From Hathewaya proteolytica DSM 3090 (lineage in GTDB: Bacteria; Bacillota; Clostridia; Clostridiales; Clostridiaceae): a DNA stretch of 64,000 nt. Below, in pieces: positions 54,886 to 62,589 of this stretch. Below the pieces are notes generated by a model. The model did no database searches. It saw nothing but the letters and a program-made list of their open reading frames with translations, and was not told the DNA's origin. Each line of letters begins with the position of its first letter. Position 1 is the first letter of the stretch. The translations under genes were made by a program, and so were the position numbers. The stretch is from the NCBI RefSeq assembly GCF_900142225.1, contig NZ_FRAD01000008.1, positions 62,001 through 126,000 on the forward strand, in the 5' to 3' direction.

Positions 54886-56031
54886 ATGATTAAAAATATG
54901 GAGTTTAATGGTGAAAGATTAAAAAATGCCAGATTATATAGAGGAAAAACAATAACAGACCTAGCTGATGAAACAGGGATTTCAAAGCAGGCTATATCGC
55001 AATTTGAAAATGGAAAGGCAACACCAAGCATAGAAACTTTATTAAAGATAATGAATGTTTTAAAATTCCCAAGAGAATATTTCAGACAAGTTGATGAAGA
55101 TATAACAGTAAATACTTTCTTTAGAGCATTATTAACAACTAGTAAGAAAGAACAATTAGTTCAAGTAACAAGAACAAAAACACTTGCTAAAATTTATGAA
55201 TTTTTAGAGGAGTATATAGATTTTCCAGAGTTTAAGATTCCACAAATAGATATAGAAAATATTGATATTGAGGAAATTACATTAGAGCTAAGAGACTATT
55301 GGGGATTAGGTGTTAATCCTATAGGAAATATAATTAATGTTATGGAGAAAAATGGGATAGTAGTTAGCTCATTAAAAACAAATGAAAGTAAAATTGATGC
55401 ATTTACACAAATTCATAAAGTACACAATGTAGAGAGACCATTCGTTGTTGTTGGAGATGATAAGGAATCAGCTGTTAGAAGGCAGTTTAGCATGACTCAT
55501 GAATTAGGTCATATAATACTTCATAACAATAGTATTGAGGTAGATGAGTTAAGTAGGGAAGAGTATAAAATGATGGAAGAAGAAGCAAATAATTTTGCTG
55601 CTGCATTTTTACTTCCTAAAGAAAGTTTTTTAACTGATGTTATGCAATATCCTAATAAGCTAGAATTTTATGTAGAACTAAAAAGGAAATGGAAGGTATC
55701 TATTTCAGCAATGATAATAAGAGCATTTAAATTAAATGCTATTACACATAATCAATACCAATATTTAATGAAACAATTATCAAAAAAGGGATGGAGAGTT
55801 AAGGAACCTTTAGATGATCTAATTGTTACACCAAAACCAGTATTATTAAAGAAGTCTATAGATATGTTAATAACAAATGATGTTATGAATGAAACAGAAA
55901 TAGTTAATGAACTAGCTAATTATGGAATGGCTTTAGATACTGATGAGATTGAAATGTTGTTATCTTTAGATAAAGGTAGATTAAGAAAAAAGGATAGTAA
56001 TAATATAGTTATTAATTTAAAGAGAGAGTAA
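54886..56031 (+). CDS. XRE-type regulator fused to ImmA/IrrE metallopeptidase
   Basis: A 381-residue protein. Residues ~10-65 form an XRE helix-turn-helix (LADETGISKQAISQFENGKA). The peptidase domain has the zinc motif MTHELGHIILH (HExxH) near residue 205 with a further EEANNFAAAFLLP, typical of ImmA/IrrE. These proteins cleave a repressor under stress, often to start element excision or a toxin response. Here one protein carries both functions. GGAGG lies before the start. Confidence 0.85.
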   Translation: MIKNMEFNGERLKNARLYRGKTITDLADETGISKQAISQFENGKATPSIETLLKIMNVLKFPREYFRQVDEDITVNTFFRALLTTSKKEQLVQVTRTKTLAKIYEFLEEYIDFPEFKIPQIDIENIDIEEITLELRDYWGLGVNPIGNIINVMEKNGIVVSSLKTNESKIDAFTQIHKVHNVERPFVVVGDDKESAVRRQFSMTHELGHIILHNNSIEVDELSREEYKMMEEEANNFAAAFLLPKESFLTDVMQYPNKLEFYVELKRKWKVSISAMIIRAFKLNAITHNQYQYLMKQLSKKGWRVKEPLDDLIVTPKPVLLKKSIDMLITNDVMNETEIVNELANYGMALDTDEIEMLLSLDKGRLRKKDSNNIVINLKRE

Positions 56032-56072
56032 TGATGAGTTGAATACTCTCTCTAATTTATATAGGAGAATAT

Positions 56073-56669
56073 ATGAGAGAAATAGTTAGAAATTATTTGT
56101 TTAATAAGTATGATGAATTGGAATATAAAAATAAGTTAACTAGTTTAAAGTTTTATTATAAGTATAATGAGGTAAATATAAATTTATACTTTGATGCATA
56201 TGATGTGGACAGCCTGTCATTTAGTGTTATTTTAAGTTATGATGGAGAGTATTACTTTACAAGTTTAAACATAATGAATAATACAATAAAAACAGAATAT
56301 TTAGTTGATATACCATCAAAGATATTAGGTAAAATATTAGTGGACAACAAGTTAGAGCAATTTTATTTTAAGATGGAAGAGTATATTTTAAATAATGAAC
56401 CAATAAAAATAAACTATGAGAAGGATAAATTATTTGTTAATACAATTAAATATAAGAAAAAAGGTACTAACCTTCCGTTTTGGCATCATATACGAAAGGT
56501 TAGAATGTCGGATATAACATTAAATGAATTAAGTGAATATGGAGATATATCTAGGACAGCATTAATAGAAATACAAAATAGAAACTTAACATTAGTTAGA
56601 ACTGGAGACCCGAAAAAGCGGAATAATCTAACAATGATATTAAATCAAAGTGGTATAAAATTAAATTAA
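56073..56669 (+). CDS. Hypothetical protein
   Basis: A 198-residue protein, 41 bp after the protease gene and probably in its operon. Its last 60 residues (MSDITLNELSEYGDISRTAL...) resemble a helix-turn-helix; the first part is beta-like. It may be a partner or substrate of the ImmA-type protease; this is inference from the location. Confidence 0.5.
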   Translation: MREIVRNYLFNKYDELEYKNKLTSLKFYYKYNEVNINLYFDAYDVDSLSFSVILSYDGEYYFTSLNIMNNTIKTEYLVDIPSKILGKILVDNKLEQFYFKMEEYILNNEPIKINYEKDKLFVNTIKYKKKGTNLPFWHHIRKVRMSDITLNELSEYGDISRTALIEIQNRNLTLVRTGDPKKRNNLTMILNQSGIKLN

Positions 56670-56840
56670 GTACTGTAATAAATGAAAATTTTTACTTGTC
56701 AAACAAAGAGAAGAGAGATAAGTAAGTTTATTTATTATATGTATTAGTATAGTAAGTGAGGAAATATTAGAGTTAATAAGAGAATCTAAAAATACACAAT
56801 TTGAGTTAAATTAGGAATATTCTATATGAGGAGATATATT

Positions 56841-58112
56841 ATGAGATGTTTAAGTTGTTCAAATATAATAAATAGTATAGATAACTTATTGATTGGTTTT
56901 AACCCAGATGAATATGGATTAAGTAGAAGTGAGTCAAGTAATATTCTTAAGTGTACTAGTTGTAATGAAGATATATTGTATGGAGATTATTACTTAGATG
57001 AAGAATGTTCAGATATTGATGATATTCAAGATGATTTATGTAATATAATTGCAGAAGCTATAGAAAAAAATATTAAATCATGTTCTATTTGTGGACATGG
57101 AAATAGGATGAGAGATTTACAAGCTGGTCTATATGTTAATTTTAAAGAAGATGATGAATGGGAAAAGTTATTGGATAGATATAATGTGTGTACAGAATTG
57201 CAAGAACTTATAAGTAATAATAGTTTAGTAGATGAAGAATATTATGATTTAATAATAGAAAATATTAGATGTCCTAATTGTGGAAATGGTGAGGGTGCAT
57301 ATAATAAAGATACTATAGATTATGAAAAATTTAATACATACTCAGAAGTATATACAAAGAATGATATTGAATTATTTGATGAAAGATTTTATGGAGATTA
57401 TCCATCAATTAAGCAATACTTAAAATTACTGGATGAAACAATAACTGTAGATGAGCTTGAGAATTTTAGGGATGAATACATAGAGAATCCTGTATTTATA
57501 TGTAATAATAAAGTATTTAAAACTATATACTCGAAGTTAGAAGAAATATATAATAAAAAGCAATTCATTTCGCTATATCCTTCTAAAAGAGTATTTAGGG
57601 CAAGAGCCAATACAGCTGGAAAAATACACCCAAAAGAGAAAATGTGGAATCCACCCAACAGTAAACCTAATCAAGGAAGATATAATTGCCATGGTAAATC
57701 GGTTTTATATTGTTCTAATAATATTGAAGTATTAAGAGAAGAAATAGAAATTAGACAATGTGAAGAATATAATTTTGCAGTGTTTAGGTTACTAAATACT
57801 ATTAATGTACTTCCAGTAGATTTGATATTTGATGATTTTGATGGATTTATAAACGACGATGCTGAAGATGATAGCTGTTTAAAAAAGAAGTATATTATTA
57901 CGAATATAGTTCAAATGATATGTGAGCAAATTGGATATAATGGAGTGGCATATAAGTCTGCAAAGGATAGCAGATATGTAAATTATGCACTTTTTAATTT
58001 TAAAAAAGATATAGATATTGAGGTTATAAAAGTATTTAAAGATAGTGATATAAAAAGGAGTGAAATGGAACAAATAATTTATGAAATAGAGAGATATAAA
58101 AGAATAAAGTAA
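56841..58112 (+). CDS. RES-domain protein with N-terminal zinc ribbons
   Basis: A 423-residue protein, start at the ATG at 56841 after GAGGAG. N-terminal Cys pairs (CLSCSN, CTSCNE, CSICGHGNR, CPNCGNGEG) should bind zinc. From about residue 253 there is a RES domain: RVFRARAN, GRYNCHGKSVLYCSNNIEVL, REE and AYKSAKDSRYVNYALF, with the Arg, Glu and Ser that name the domain. RES toxins degrade NAD+ by phosphorolysis. No Xre-type antitoxin of the usual kind is adjacent, except possibly the genes before it. Last gene of the main element. Confidence 0.75.
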   Translation: MRCLSCSNIINSIDNLLIGFNPDEYGLSRSESSNILKCTSCNEDILYGDYYLDEECSDIDDIQDDLCNIIAEAIEKNIKSCSICGHGNRMRDLQAGLYVNFKEDDEWEKLLDRYNVCTELQELISNNSLVDEEYYDLIIENIRCPNCGNGEGAYNKDTIDYEKFNTYSEVYTKNDIELFDERFYGDYPSIKQYLKLLDETITVDELENFRDEYIENPVFICNNKVFKTIYSKLEEIYNKKQFISLYPSKRVFRARANTAGKIHPKEKMWNPPNSKPNQGRYNCHGKSVLYCSNNIEVLREEIEIRQCEEYNFAVFRLLNTINVLPVDLIFDDFDGFINDDAEDDSCLKKKYIITNIVQMICEQIGYNGVAYKSAKDSRYVNYALFNFKKDIDIEVIKVFKDSDIKRSEMEQIIYEIERYKRIK

Positions 58113-58130
58113 TATTTTATTAGTATACAC

Positions 58131-58192
58131 AAAAAACCTCACTTATTACTTATACGGAGAACCGTACCATAAGTGATGCTCCAAATCTTTGA
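58131..58192 (+). repeat. Long form of the attachment repeat (right end of main element), with attM1 at 58156-58176
   Basis: 62 bp match 60370-60433 (four mismatches and a two-base gap). The central 21 bp encode GEPYHK-stop, a synonymous variant of the end of rlmH (TAT to TAC, TAA to TGA). The arms CACTTAT and ATAAGTG, and ACGG and CCGT, make a dyad around it. The complement of the left-end TGAGGTTTTT is at 58132-58141. Confidence 0.75.
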
Positions 58193-58310
58193 TTTGGTTA
58201 GCAGAACTTACTCATTCGAACGCATGTGAGAAGGAGTTTCATTTAAGAATAAATGAGTTTTTTAGCCTTAAGCATTGACATAACTTGCCTAAGGCTATTT
58301 TTACAAGTAG

Positions 58311-58330
58311 AAATACCATATCATAAGTAA
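58311..58330 (+). other. Partial third attachment-like repeat
   Basis: ACCATATCATAAGTAA at 58315-58330 matches 15 of 16 bases of the end of rlmH at 36098-36113. In frame, GAAATACCATATCATAAG-stop reads EIPYHK, like a relic of another rlmH 3' end. Confidence 0.6.
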
Positions 58331-58403
58331 AAACAATAATAGTAATGAATAAGAGAAGGAAATATTGTCAAAAATATAATTATGAGAAAATATCTCAAAA
58401 AAG

Positions 58404-58432
58404 TTCACGATTTAAGAAATATGTAATATAAT
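58404..58432 (+). promoter_or_regulatory. Promoter of the rloAB-like pair
   Basis: TTCACG at 58404-58409 and TATAAT at 58427-58432, spaced by 17 bp, 20 bp before the gene start. Confidence 0.55.
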
Positions 58433-58452
58433 ATAATTAAGAGGTGAGAAAA

Positions 58453-59691
58453 ATGCTTATTCAATTTAATTTTAAAAATTATAAGGGCTTTAAATATGGA
58501 ACATCATTAGATATGACAGCTACATCATTAAAAGAGCATCAATATAATTTAATAGATATGGGAAGTGAAAAAATACTTAAAATTGCAGCAATATATGGAG
58601 CTAATGCAAGTGGTAAAAGCACAGTGATTGAGGCCTTTGGTTTTATGAATAATTTTATATTAAATTCATTTAAATATTCAACTAGCAATATAGATATACC
58701 ATTAAAGAGATATGCTTTTGATAAAAGCTCAAAATTAGAACCAGCAGAGTTTGAGGTTTTTATTAAATATAAAAATGATGAATATCAATATGGATTTAAA
58801 ATAGATAACAAAAGGGTATTGGAAGAATGGTTATACAAAAGAGATTTTAGAAGTAAAAAAACAGCTAAGTATAACAGTTTATTTGAGAGAGTTGGTAAAC
58901 AAATAGAGTGTTCAACACAATTAAAGGATGCTAAAAGTTTAGCATTAATCACAGAGGATAATACATTGTTTTTATCAATTTGTTCTAATGCTAAAATTCC
59001 ATATGTTAAAGATGTTATGGAATGGTTTAATAATACAACTATTGTTGACATGGGAGATTGTGAAATAGAAGGCCTTATAACAAGAGGAGTATCTTCCGTA
59101 ATTGAAGATAGAGAATATCAAAAAGAATTAGTAAGATTTTTAAATGCAATAGATATTAATATAGTAGATATAAAAGTTGAAAAAATAAATATAGAAGGAG
59201 AAAAAAATAGATATAGAATATATTCTTATCATAATGTTGAGGATAGTAGTGAATTAGTTGGGATACCATTTTATGAAGAGTCTAGTGGAACACAAAAAAT
59301 GTTTGCATTATATAGTTTATTTAAACATTCAATTGAATTAGGAATGCCAATATTTATAGATGAACTAGATGCAAAATTGCATCCATTATTAATGAAATAT
59401 ATACTAAGTATGTTTCATAGTGAAGAAACTAATGAAAATGGAGCACAATTAATTTATACAGCACATGATGACTTTACACTTAATAAAGATATATTTAGAA
59501 GAGACCAGATATGGTTTGTAGAAAAGGATATAAATTCAGTTGCGACTTTATATTCATTAGCAGAATATAAGGTTGGTGATAAAAAAGTAAGGAATGATGC
59601 TAGTTATAATAAGGATTATTTATCAGGAAAGTATGGAGCAATACCTATATTAAATTCATTTTATATCAGTGAGGATAAAAAATATGAGTAA
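58453..59691 (+). CDS. AAA-family ATPase of the RloA/AbiLi type
   Basis: A 412-residue AAA15-type ATPase (ATP-binding with an SMC-like fold): MLIQFNFKNYKGFK start, Walker A IYGANASGKSTVIEA near residue 50, the signature-like EESSGTQKMFALY and Walker B PIFIDELDAKLHP. In RloA/RloB and AbiL phage-resistance pairs such an ATPase works with a TOPRIM-type partner; the next gene is that partner and overlaps by 8 bp. I start at 58453 because AGAGGTGAG precedes it. Confidence 0.85.
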   Translation: MLIQFNFKNYKGFKYGTSLDMTATSLKEHQYNLIDMGSEKILKIAAIYGANASGKSTVIEAFGFMNNFILNSFKYSTSNIDIPLKRYAFDKSSKLEPAEFEVFIKYKNDEYQYGFKIDNKRVLEEWLYKRDFRSKKTAKYNSLFERVGKQIECSTQLKDAKSLALITEDNTLFLSICSNAKIPYVKDVMEWFNNTTIVDMGDCEIEGLITRGVSSVIEDREYQKELVRFLNAIDINIVDIKVEKINIEGEKNRYRIYSYHNVEDSSELVGIPFYEESSGTQKMFALYSLFKHSIELGMPIFIDELDAKLHPLLMKYILSMFHSEETNENGAQLIYTAHDDFTLNKDIFRRDQIWFVEKDINSVATLYSLAEYKVGDKKVRNDASYNKDYLSGKYGAIPILNSFYISEDKKYE

Positions 59692-60340
59692 GTTGGGACG
59701 AGAGGGAAAAAGAAAAGCAAGAAAAATTAGTGTTAGAGATGAACGTCCTGAAACATGTTTAATAATTACAGAGGGTACTGAAACTGAAGTGAATTATTTT
59801 GATAATATGAAGAAAATTATTAATAATAGATATAGGAATAGAGAGATTCAAGAAAATTATCCAATAAAAGTAGAAGGTAAGGGACGTAGTACAAGTGTAC
59901 TAGTAAATGAAGCTATAAAAAGAAAAAATAGAGAGAATTTTAGTAAAGTATGGGTTGTATTTGATAAAGATGACAATTCAGATTTTGATCTGGCAATTAA
60001 GATAGCTAAAGAAAATAATATCGAAGTAGCATGGTCTAACGAAAGTTTTGAGCTATGGTTATTATTACATTTTCAAGATTTAAGTGTAGGTATAAAAAGA
60101 AATCAAGATTTAAGTAATTTAAATAATCATTTTAAAAATAATAATATTAATAATGGAATATATAATAAAAATATATCCAATATTTTTGATGTGATGTTAG
60201 ACAAAGTGGATATGGCAATAACTAGAAGTGAAAAACTACGCAAACATTATGATATACAGCGTGAACAGTATGCCTCTAATATGAATCCTGGAACAACGGT
60301 TGATATTTTAGTAAAAGAATTGATGGATTATATTAGATGA
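59684..60340 (+). CDS. RloB/AbiLii-like partner (TOPRIM-type nuclease)
   Basis: A 218-residue protein. LIITEGTETEVNYF near residue 25 and VWVVFDKDD near residue 87 are the Glu and DxD of the TOPRIM-like core, and SNESFELWLLLHF is typical of RloB. Start at the ATG at 59684, which overlaps the ATPase stop by 8 bp, so the two are translated together. Phage-defence role follows from the known AbiL/RloAB families; the trigger is unknown. Confidence 0.85.
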   Translation: MSKLGREGKRKARKISVRDERPETCLIITEGTETEVNYFDNMKKIINNRYRNREIQENYPIKVEGKGRSTSVLVNEAIKRKNRENFSKVWVVFDKDDNSDFDLAIKIAKENNIEVAWSNESFELWLLLHFQDLSVGIKRNQDLSNLNNHFKNNNINNGIYNKNISNIFDVMLDKVDMAITRSEKLRKHYDIQREQYASNMNPGTTVDILVKELMDYIR

Positions 60341-60369
60341 CGAGATACATAGTGTGAACTTTATTATAG

Positions 60370-60433
60370 AAAAAACCTCACTTACTACTAATACGGTGAA
60401 CCCCGTACCATAAGTGATGATCCAAATCTTTGA
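60370..60433 (+). repeat. Right-most attachment repeat (long form), core 60395-60417
   Basis: Second copy of the 62-bp repeat at 58131-58192. The core has a two-base insertion, so it no longer encodes the exact rlmH end. It bounds the rloAB unit on the right; I take this as the end of the element. Confidence 0.7.
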
Positions 60434-60469
60434 GTTGCCTAATACACGCTTATAGTGCAATAAAATATA

Positions 60470-60489
60470 ATGTAAAAACCCTTTTACAT
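60470..60489. promoter_or_regulatory. Palindrome upstream of the XRE regulator
   Basis: ATGTAAAA pairs with TTTTACAT around ACCC (perfect 8-bp arms), 80 bp before the gene; a likely operator for autoregulation. Confidence 0.5.
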
Positions 60490-60569
60490 GGTGAAAAGAG
60501 TGATGTAAAGTAGTTTTGCTAGCATGAATATGCTCCAGATTATAGAATGTAAGTGGGAGGGATATCAGA

Positions 60570-61163
60570 GTGGACATTAGCAGACAAATAAAAAAATATA
60601 GACTGGATTCAAAGTTATCTCAAGAAGATTTGGCTGAAAAAATATATGTAACACGACAGACCATTTCAAATTGGGAGAATGGTAAGAACTATCCAGATAT
60701 AAATAGCTTGGTATTATTAAGTAATCTTTTTGGTATTTCTCTTGATATTCTAGTTAAAGGAGATTTGGAGGAAATGAAAGAAGAAATTAAAACAGAGGAC
60801 ATTAAAAAATTTAACCGTGACGGAGCAATCTTTACTTTATTATTTATTACAACAATATTATTGGGCGTTCCACTATTTCTTTTCTTAGAGTTTATTGGGG
60901 TTGCCATTTGGTGTGTGATATTTGGCGTCACAATGTATTATGGAAGATGTGTTGAGAAACAAAAGAAAGCTTATGATGTTCAAACCTTTAGAGAGATCGT
61001 AGCTTTTACCGAAGGAAAAAAACTTGATGAAATTGAAAAGAGGTGTGAGGTTGCAAAACGCCCATACCAAGATATACTAGCAGTAATCTGTTCGGGATTG
61101 ATTGCAGCAGTTGTCGCTATAGGAATGCATTTCTTATTTAGATTAATTGGGTGTATCAAATAG
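60570..61163 (+). CDS. XRE-family regulator with C-terminal membrane segments
   Basis: A 197-residue protein: the helix-turn-helix LSQEDLAEKIYVTRQTISNW near residues 15-34, a linker, two close membrane segments near residues 88-128 and another near 172-192. Start is GTG after GGGAGG. Such membrane-linked regulators control small operons. It is the first gene right of the element. Confidence 0.8.
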   Translation: MDISRQIKKYRLDSKLSQEDLAEKIYVTRQTISNWENGKNYPDINSLVLLSNLFGISLDILVKGDLEEMKEEIKTEDIKKFNRDGAIFTLLFITTILLGVPLFLFLEFIGVAIWCVIFGVTMYYGRCVEKQKKAYDVQTFREIVAFTEGKKLDEIEKRCEVAKRPYQDILAVICSGLIAAVVAIGMHFLFRLIGCIK

Positions 61164-61212
61164 TTAATGATTTGGGAATTTTAATTTATATATTATTTAA
61201 AGATTTCTAAAT

Positions 61213-61252
61213 AAAAAGAGTGCTAATCTTGTGAGGATGGAGCACTTTTTTC
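61213..61252 (+). terminator. Intrinsic terminator
   Basis: AAAAAGAGTGCT pairs with AGCACTTTTTT; it follows the XRE gene. Confidence 0.7.
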
Positions 61253-61380
61253 TTTTAACTTCTATATTAAGAATATATAGTGGTGTAACTTAGAAATTCA
61301 GAATTCATATAATTATAATTGTTGTTTATATATGTAATAGTCTTCTGACATGCTATAATTTATTATGAAATGAAAATTCA

Positions 61381-61444
61381 ATTGGGGGAATATTAATACA
61401 TGGAGGAAAGGTATTGCTTCAACAATGTAATGGAGAAAAAGATT
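61381..61444 (+). pseudogene. Fragment of a NUDIX gene, copy of 62644-62707
   Basis: These 64 bp match the NUDIX gene at 62644-62707 at 61 of 64 positions, then diverge abruptly. It covers only 21 codons, so it is a relic of duplication or gene replacement. It lies in a 310-bp gap with no other gene. Confidence 0.8.
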
Positions 61445-61473
61445 CTTGATTCGATTATACAAGGAGGGAAGCA

Positions 61474-61953
61474 ATGAATATTGAAATTAAAAAATGTATC
61501 AAAAGCACTTTTTCAGTAATTGGTAAGGAGGGTTCAACAGTAGAAGGGAATGATTTTATAAATAATTTATGGGAAAATGCCAATAATCACTTTGATGAAA
61601 TTGAATCTTTTGCAAAAAAAGATGAAGAAGGAAATATTGTAGGTATTTGGGGATTGATGAGTGATTTCTCAAGGTCTTTTAAGACTTGGGAGGACAATTT
61701 TACAAAAGGATTATATTTAGCAGGAGTAGAAGCAAGTGACAATGTACAAGCACCAAATAACTGGACAAAATGGACAGTCCCTGCATCTGAATATCTTTAT
61801 ATAAAGGTTGATAGAGAATATAAAGAAACCTTTGATTATGTCTTAAATTACATGAATACCAATGATATTAACCTAGTAGGTGCTGTATTTGATTACAATT
61901 GTCCCGATGAAAATGGACAGTTATATTTATTTTTCCCAATCAAAAGGTTGTGA
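61474..61953 (+). CDS. GyrI-like small-molecule binding protein
   Basis: A 159-residue protein similar to the effector-binding domain of GyrI/Rob: KKCIKSTFSVIGKEGST start, GIWGLMSDF and ASEYLYIKVDR. These proteins bind drugs or other small molecules. AAGGAGGG precedes the ATG. No regulator domain is attached. Confidence 0.75.
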   Translation: MNIEIKKCIKSTFSVIGKEGSTVEGNDFINNLWENANNHFDEIESFAKKDEEGNIVGIWGLMSDFSRSFKTWEDNFTKGLYLAGVEASDNVQAPNNWTKWTVPASEYLYIKVDREYKETFDYVLNYMNTNDINLVGAVFDYNCPDENGQLYLFFPIKRL

Positions 61954-61971
61954 TTAAATAGAAAAAGTATA

Positions 61972-62109
61972 CGTGATAGTCGTTACGGTATTGGGTTATT
62001 AACATGTAATCAAAATTTTAATGCTCAAAGGTTTTATGAAAACTTAAACTATATAAAGACTAATGAGATAGATTATAAGAAAAGGGGCAGTGAATTATAT
62101 AATGCTTAA
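61972..62109 (+). pseudogene. C-terminal fragment of a GNAT acetyltransferase
   Basis: In frame, RDSRYGIGLLTCNQNFNAQR and FYENLNYIKTNEIDY are the last motif of a GNAT enzyme, without the rest of the gene. It overlaps the start of the next gene. Confidence 0.6.
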
Positions 62110-62548
62110 TATTTGTAAAGCAAAACCAGAAGATAGTAAAAAAGTAGCAGAATTATTTCATAATATGTGGAGTAGCTCGGATATAAAAGATTTACAAGCA
62201 GAGTTGTTTGAAAAGATTATATCTAGCGAATCGGGAATATTTATAGCGTATAATGATAATATTTCGGTAGGTGTTGCGGAGTGTGGATTAAGAAAAGACT
62301 ATGTTGAGGGTACGGACAGTACTCCAGTGGGGTATTTAGAAGGGATTTATGTGATTGAGGAGTTTCGTAACAAGAGTATAGCCAGTATGTTATGTCAATC
62401 GTGTGAAAAGTGGGCAATGGAAATGGGATGTAAAGAATTTGCTAGTGATTGTGAATTGACTAATAGAGAAAGCCTAGAATTTCACCGGGCTATAGGTTTT
62501 GATGAAGCTAATAGAATTATTTGTTTCACAAAAAAATTAATCAAATAA
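62102..62548 (+). CDS. GNAT acetyltransferase, aminoglycoside 6'-N-acetyltransferase-like
   Basis: A 148-residue enzyme. LEGIYVIEEFRNKSIASMLC near residue 79 is the acetyl-CoA site and SLEFHRAIGFDEANRIICF the end, close to the AAC(6')-I group that modifies aminoglycosides. Chromosomal relatives often have another natural substrate. The start (ATG 62102 or GTG 62090) is uncertain because AGGGG is not ideally spaced from either. Confidence 0.75.
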   Translation: MLNICKAKPEDSKKVAELFHNMWSSSDIKDLQAELFEKIISSESGIFIAYNDNISVGVAECGLRKDYVEGTDSTPVGYLEGIYVIEEFRNKSIASMLCQSCEKWAMEMGCKEFASDCELTNRESLEFHRAIGFDEANRIICFTKKLIK

Positions 62549-62589
62549 ATTACATGCTTAAAAAATATAAATGAGGGGAAGAGATATAA

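Larger units (their letters stand above)
58177..58452. other. Junction region between the two element parts
   Basis: Contains two hairpins (GGAGTTTCATTTA..TAAATGAG near 58232; TAGCCTTA near 58263 with TAAGGCTA near 58289, then TTTTT), a third rlmH-end-like repeat at 58311-58330, and the promoter of the following pair. No gene seen. Probably the scar of earlier integrations. Confidence 0.5.
36114..60417 (+). mobile_element. Composite SCC-like integrative element at rlmH (main part to 58176, small part to 60417)
   Basis: Boundaries come from repeats of the 3' end of rlmH. The main part (36114-58176) has inverted termini: TGAGGTTTTT at 36115-36124 and its complement at 58132-58141. It encodes what an autonomous SCC-type element needs: a CcrC-sized serine recombinase (48395-50059) and a replication helicase (45207-46607), plus restriction-modification and other defence-like cargo. 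The second part (58177-60417) has no recombinase. Base composition and the many tiny genes contrast with the flanks. No mecA or known resistance gene is present. The right-most boundary is inferred; native chromosome resumes after about 60417. Confidence 0.75.

Noticed and set aside
36114..60417. SCCmec proper, with mec or other resistance genes
   Set aside because: No penicillin-binding protein, mecR/mecI-like or known resistance gene is encoded in the element; only the architecture is shared.
62102..62548. Acquired aminoglycoside resistance gene
   Set aside because: It is AAC(6')-like but lies in chromosomal flank without a mobile gene beside it; many intrinsic GNATs look like this. Resistance is not claimed.
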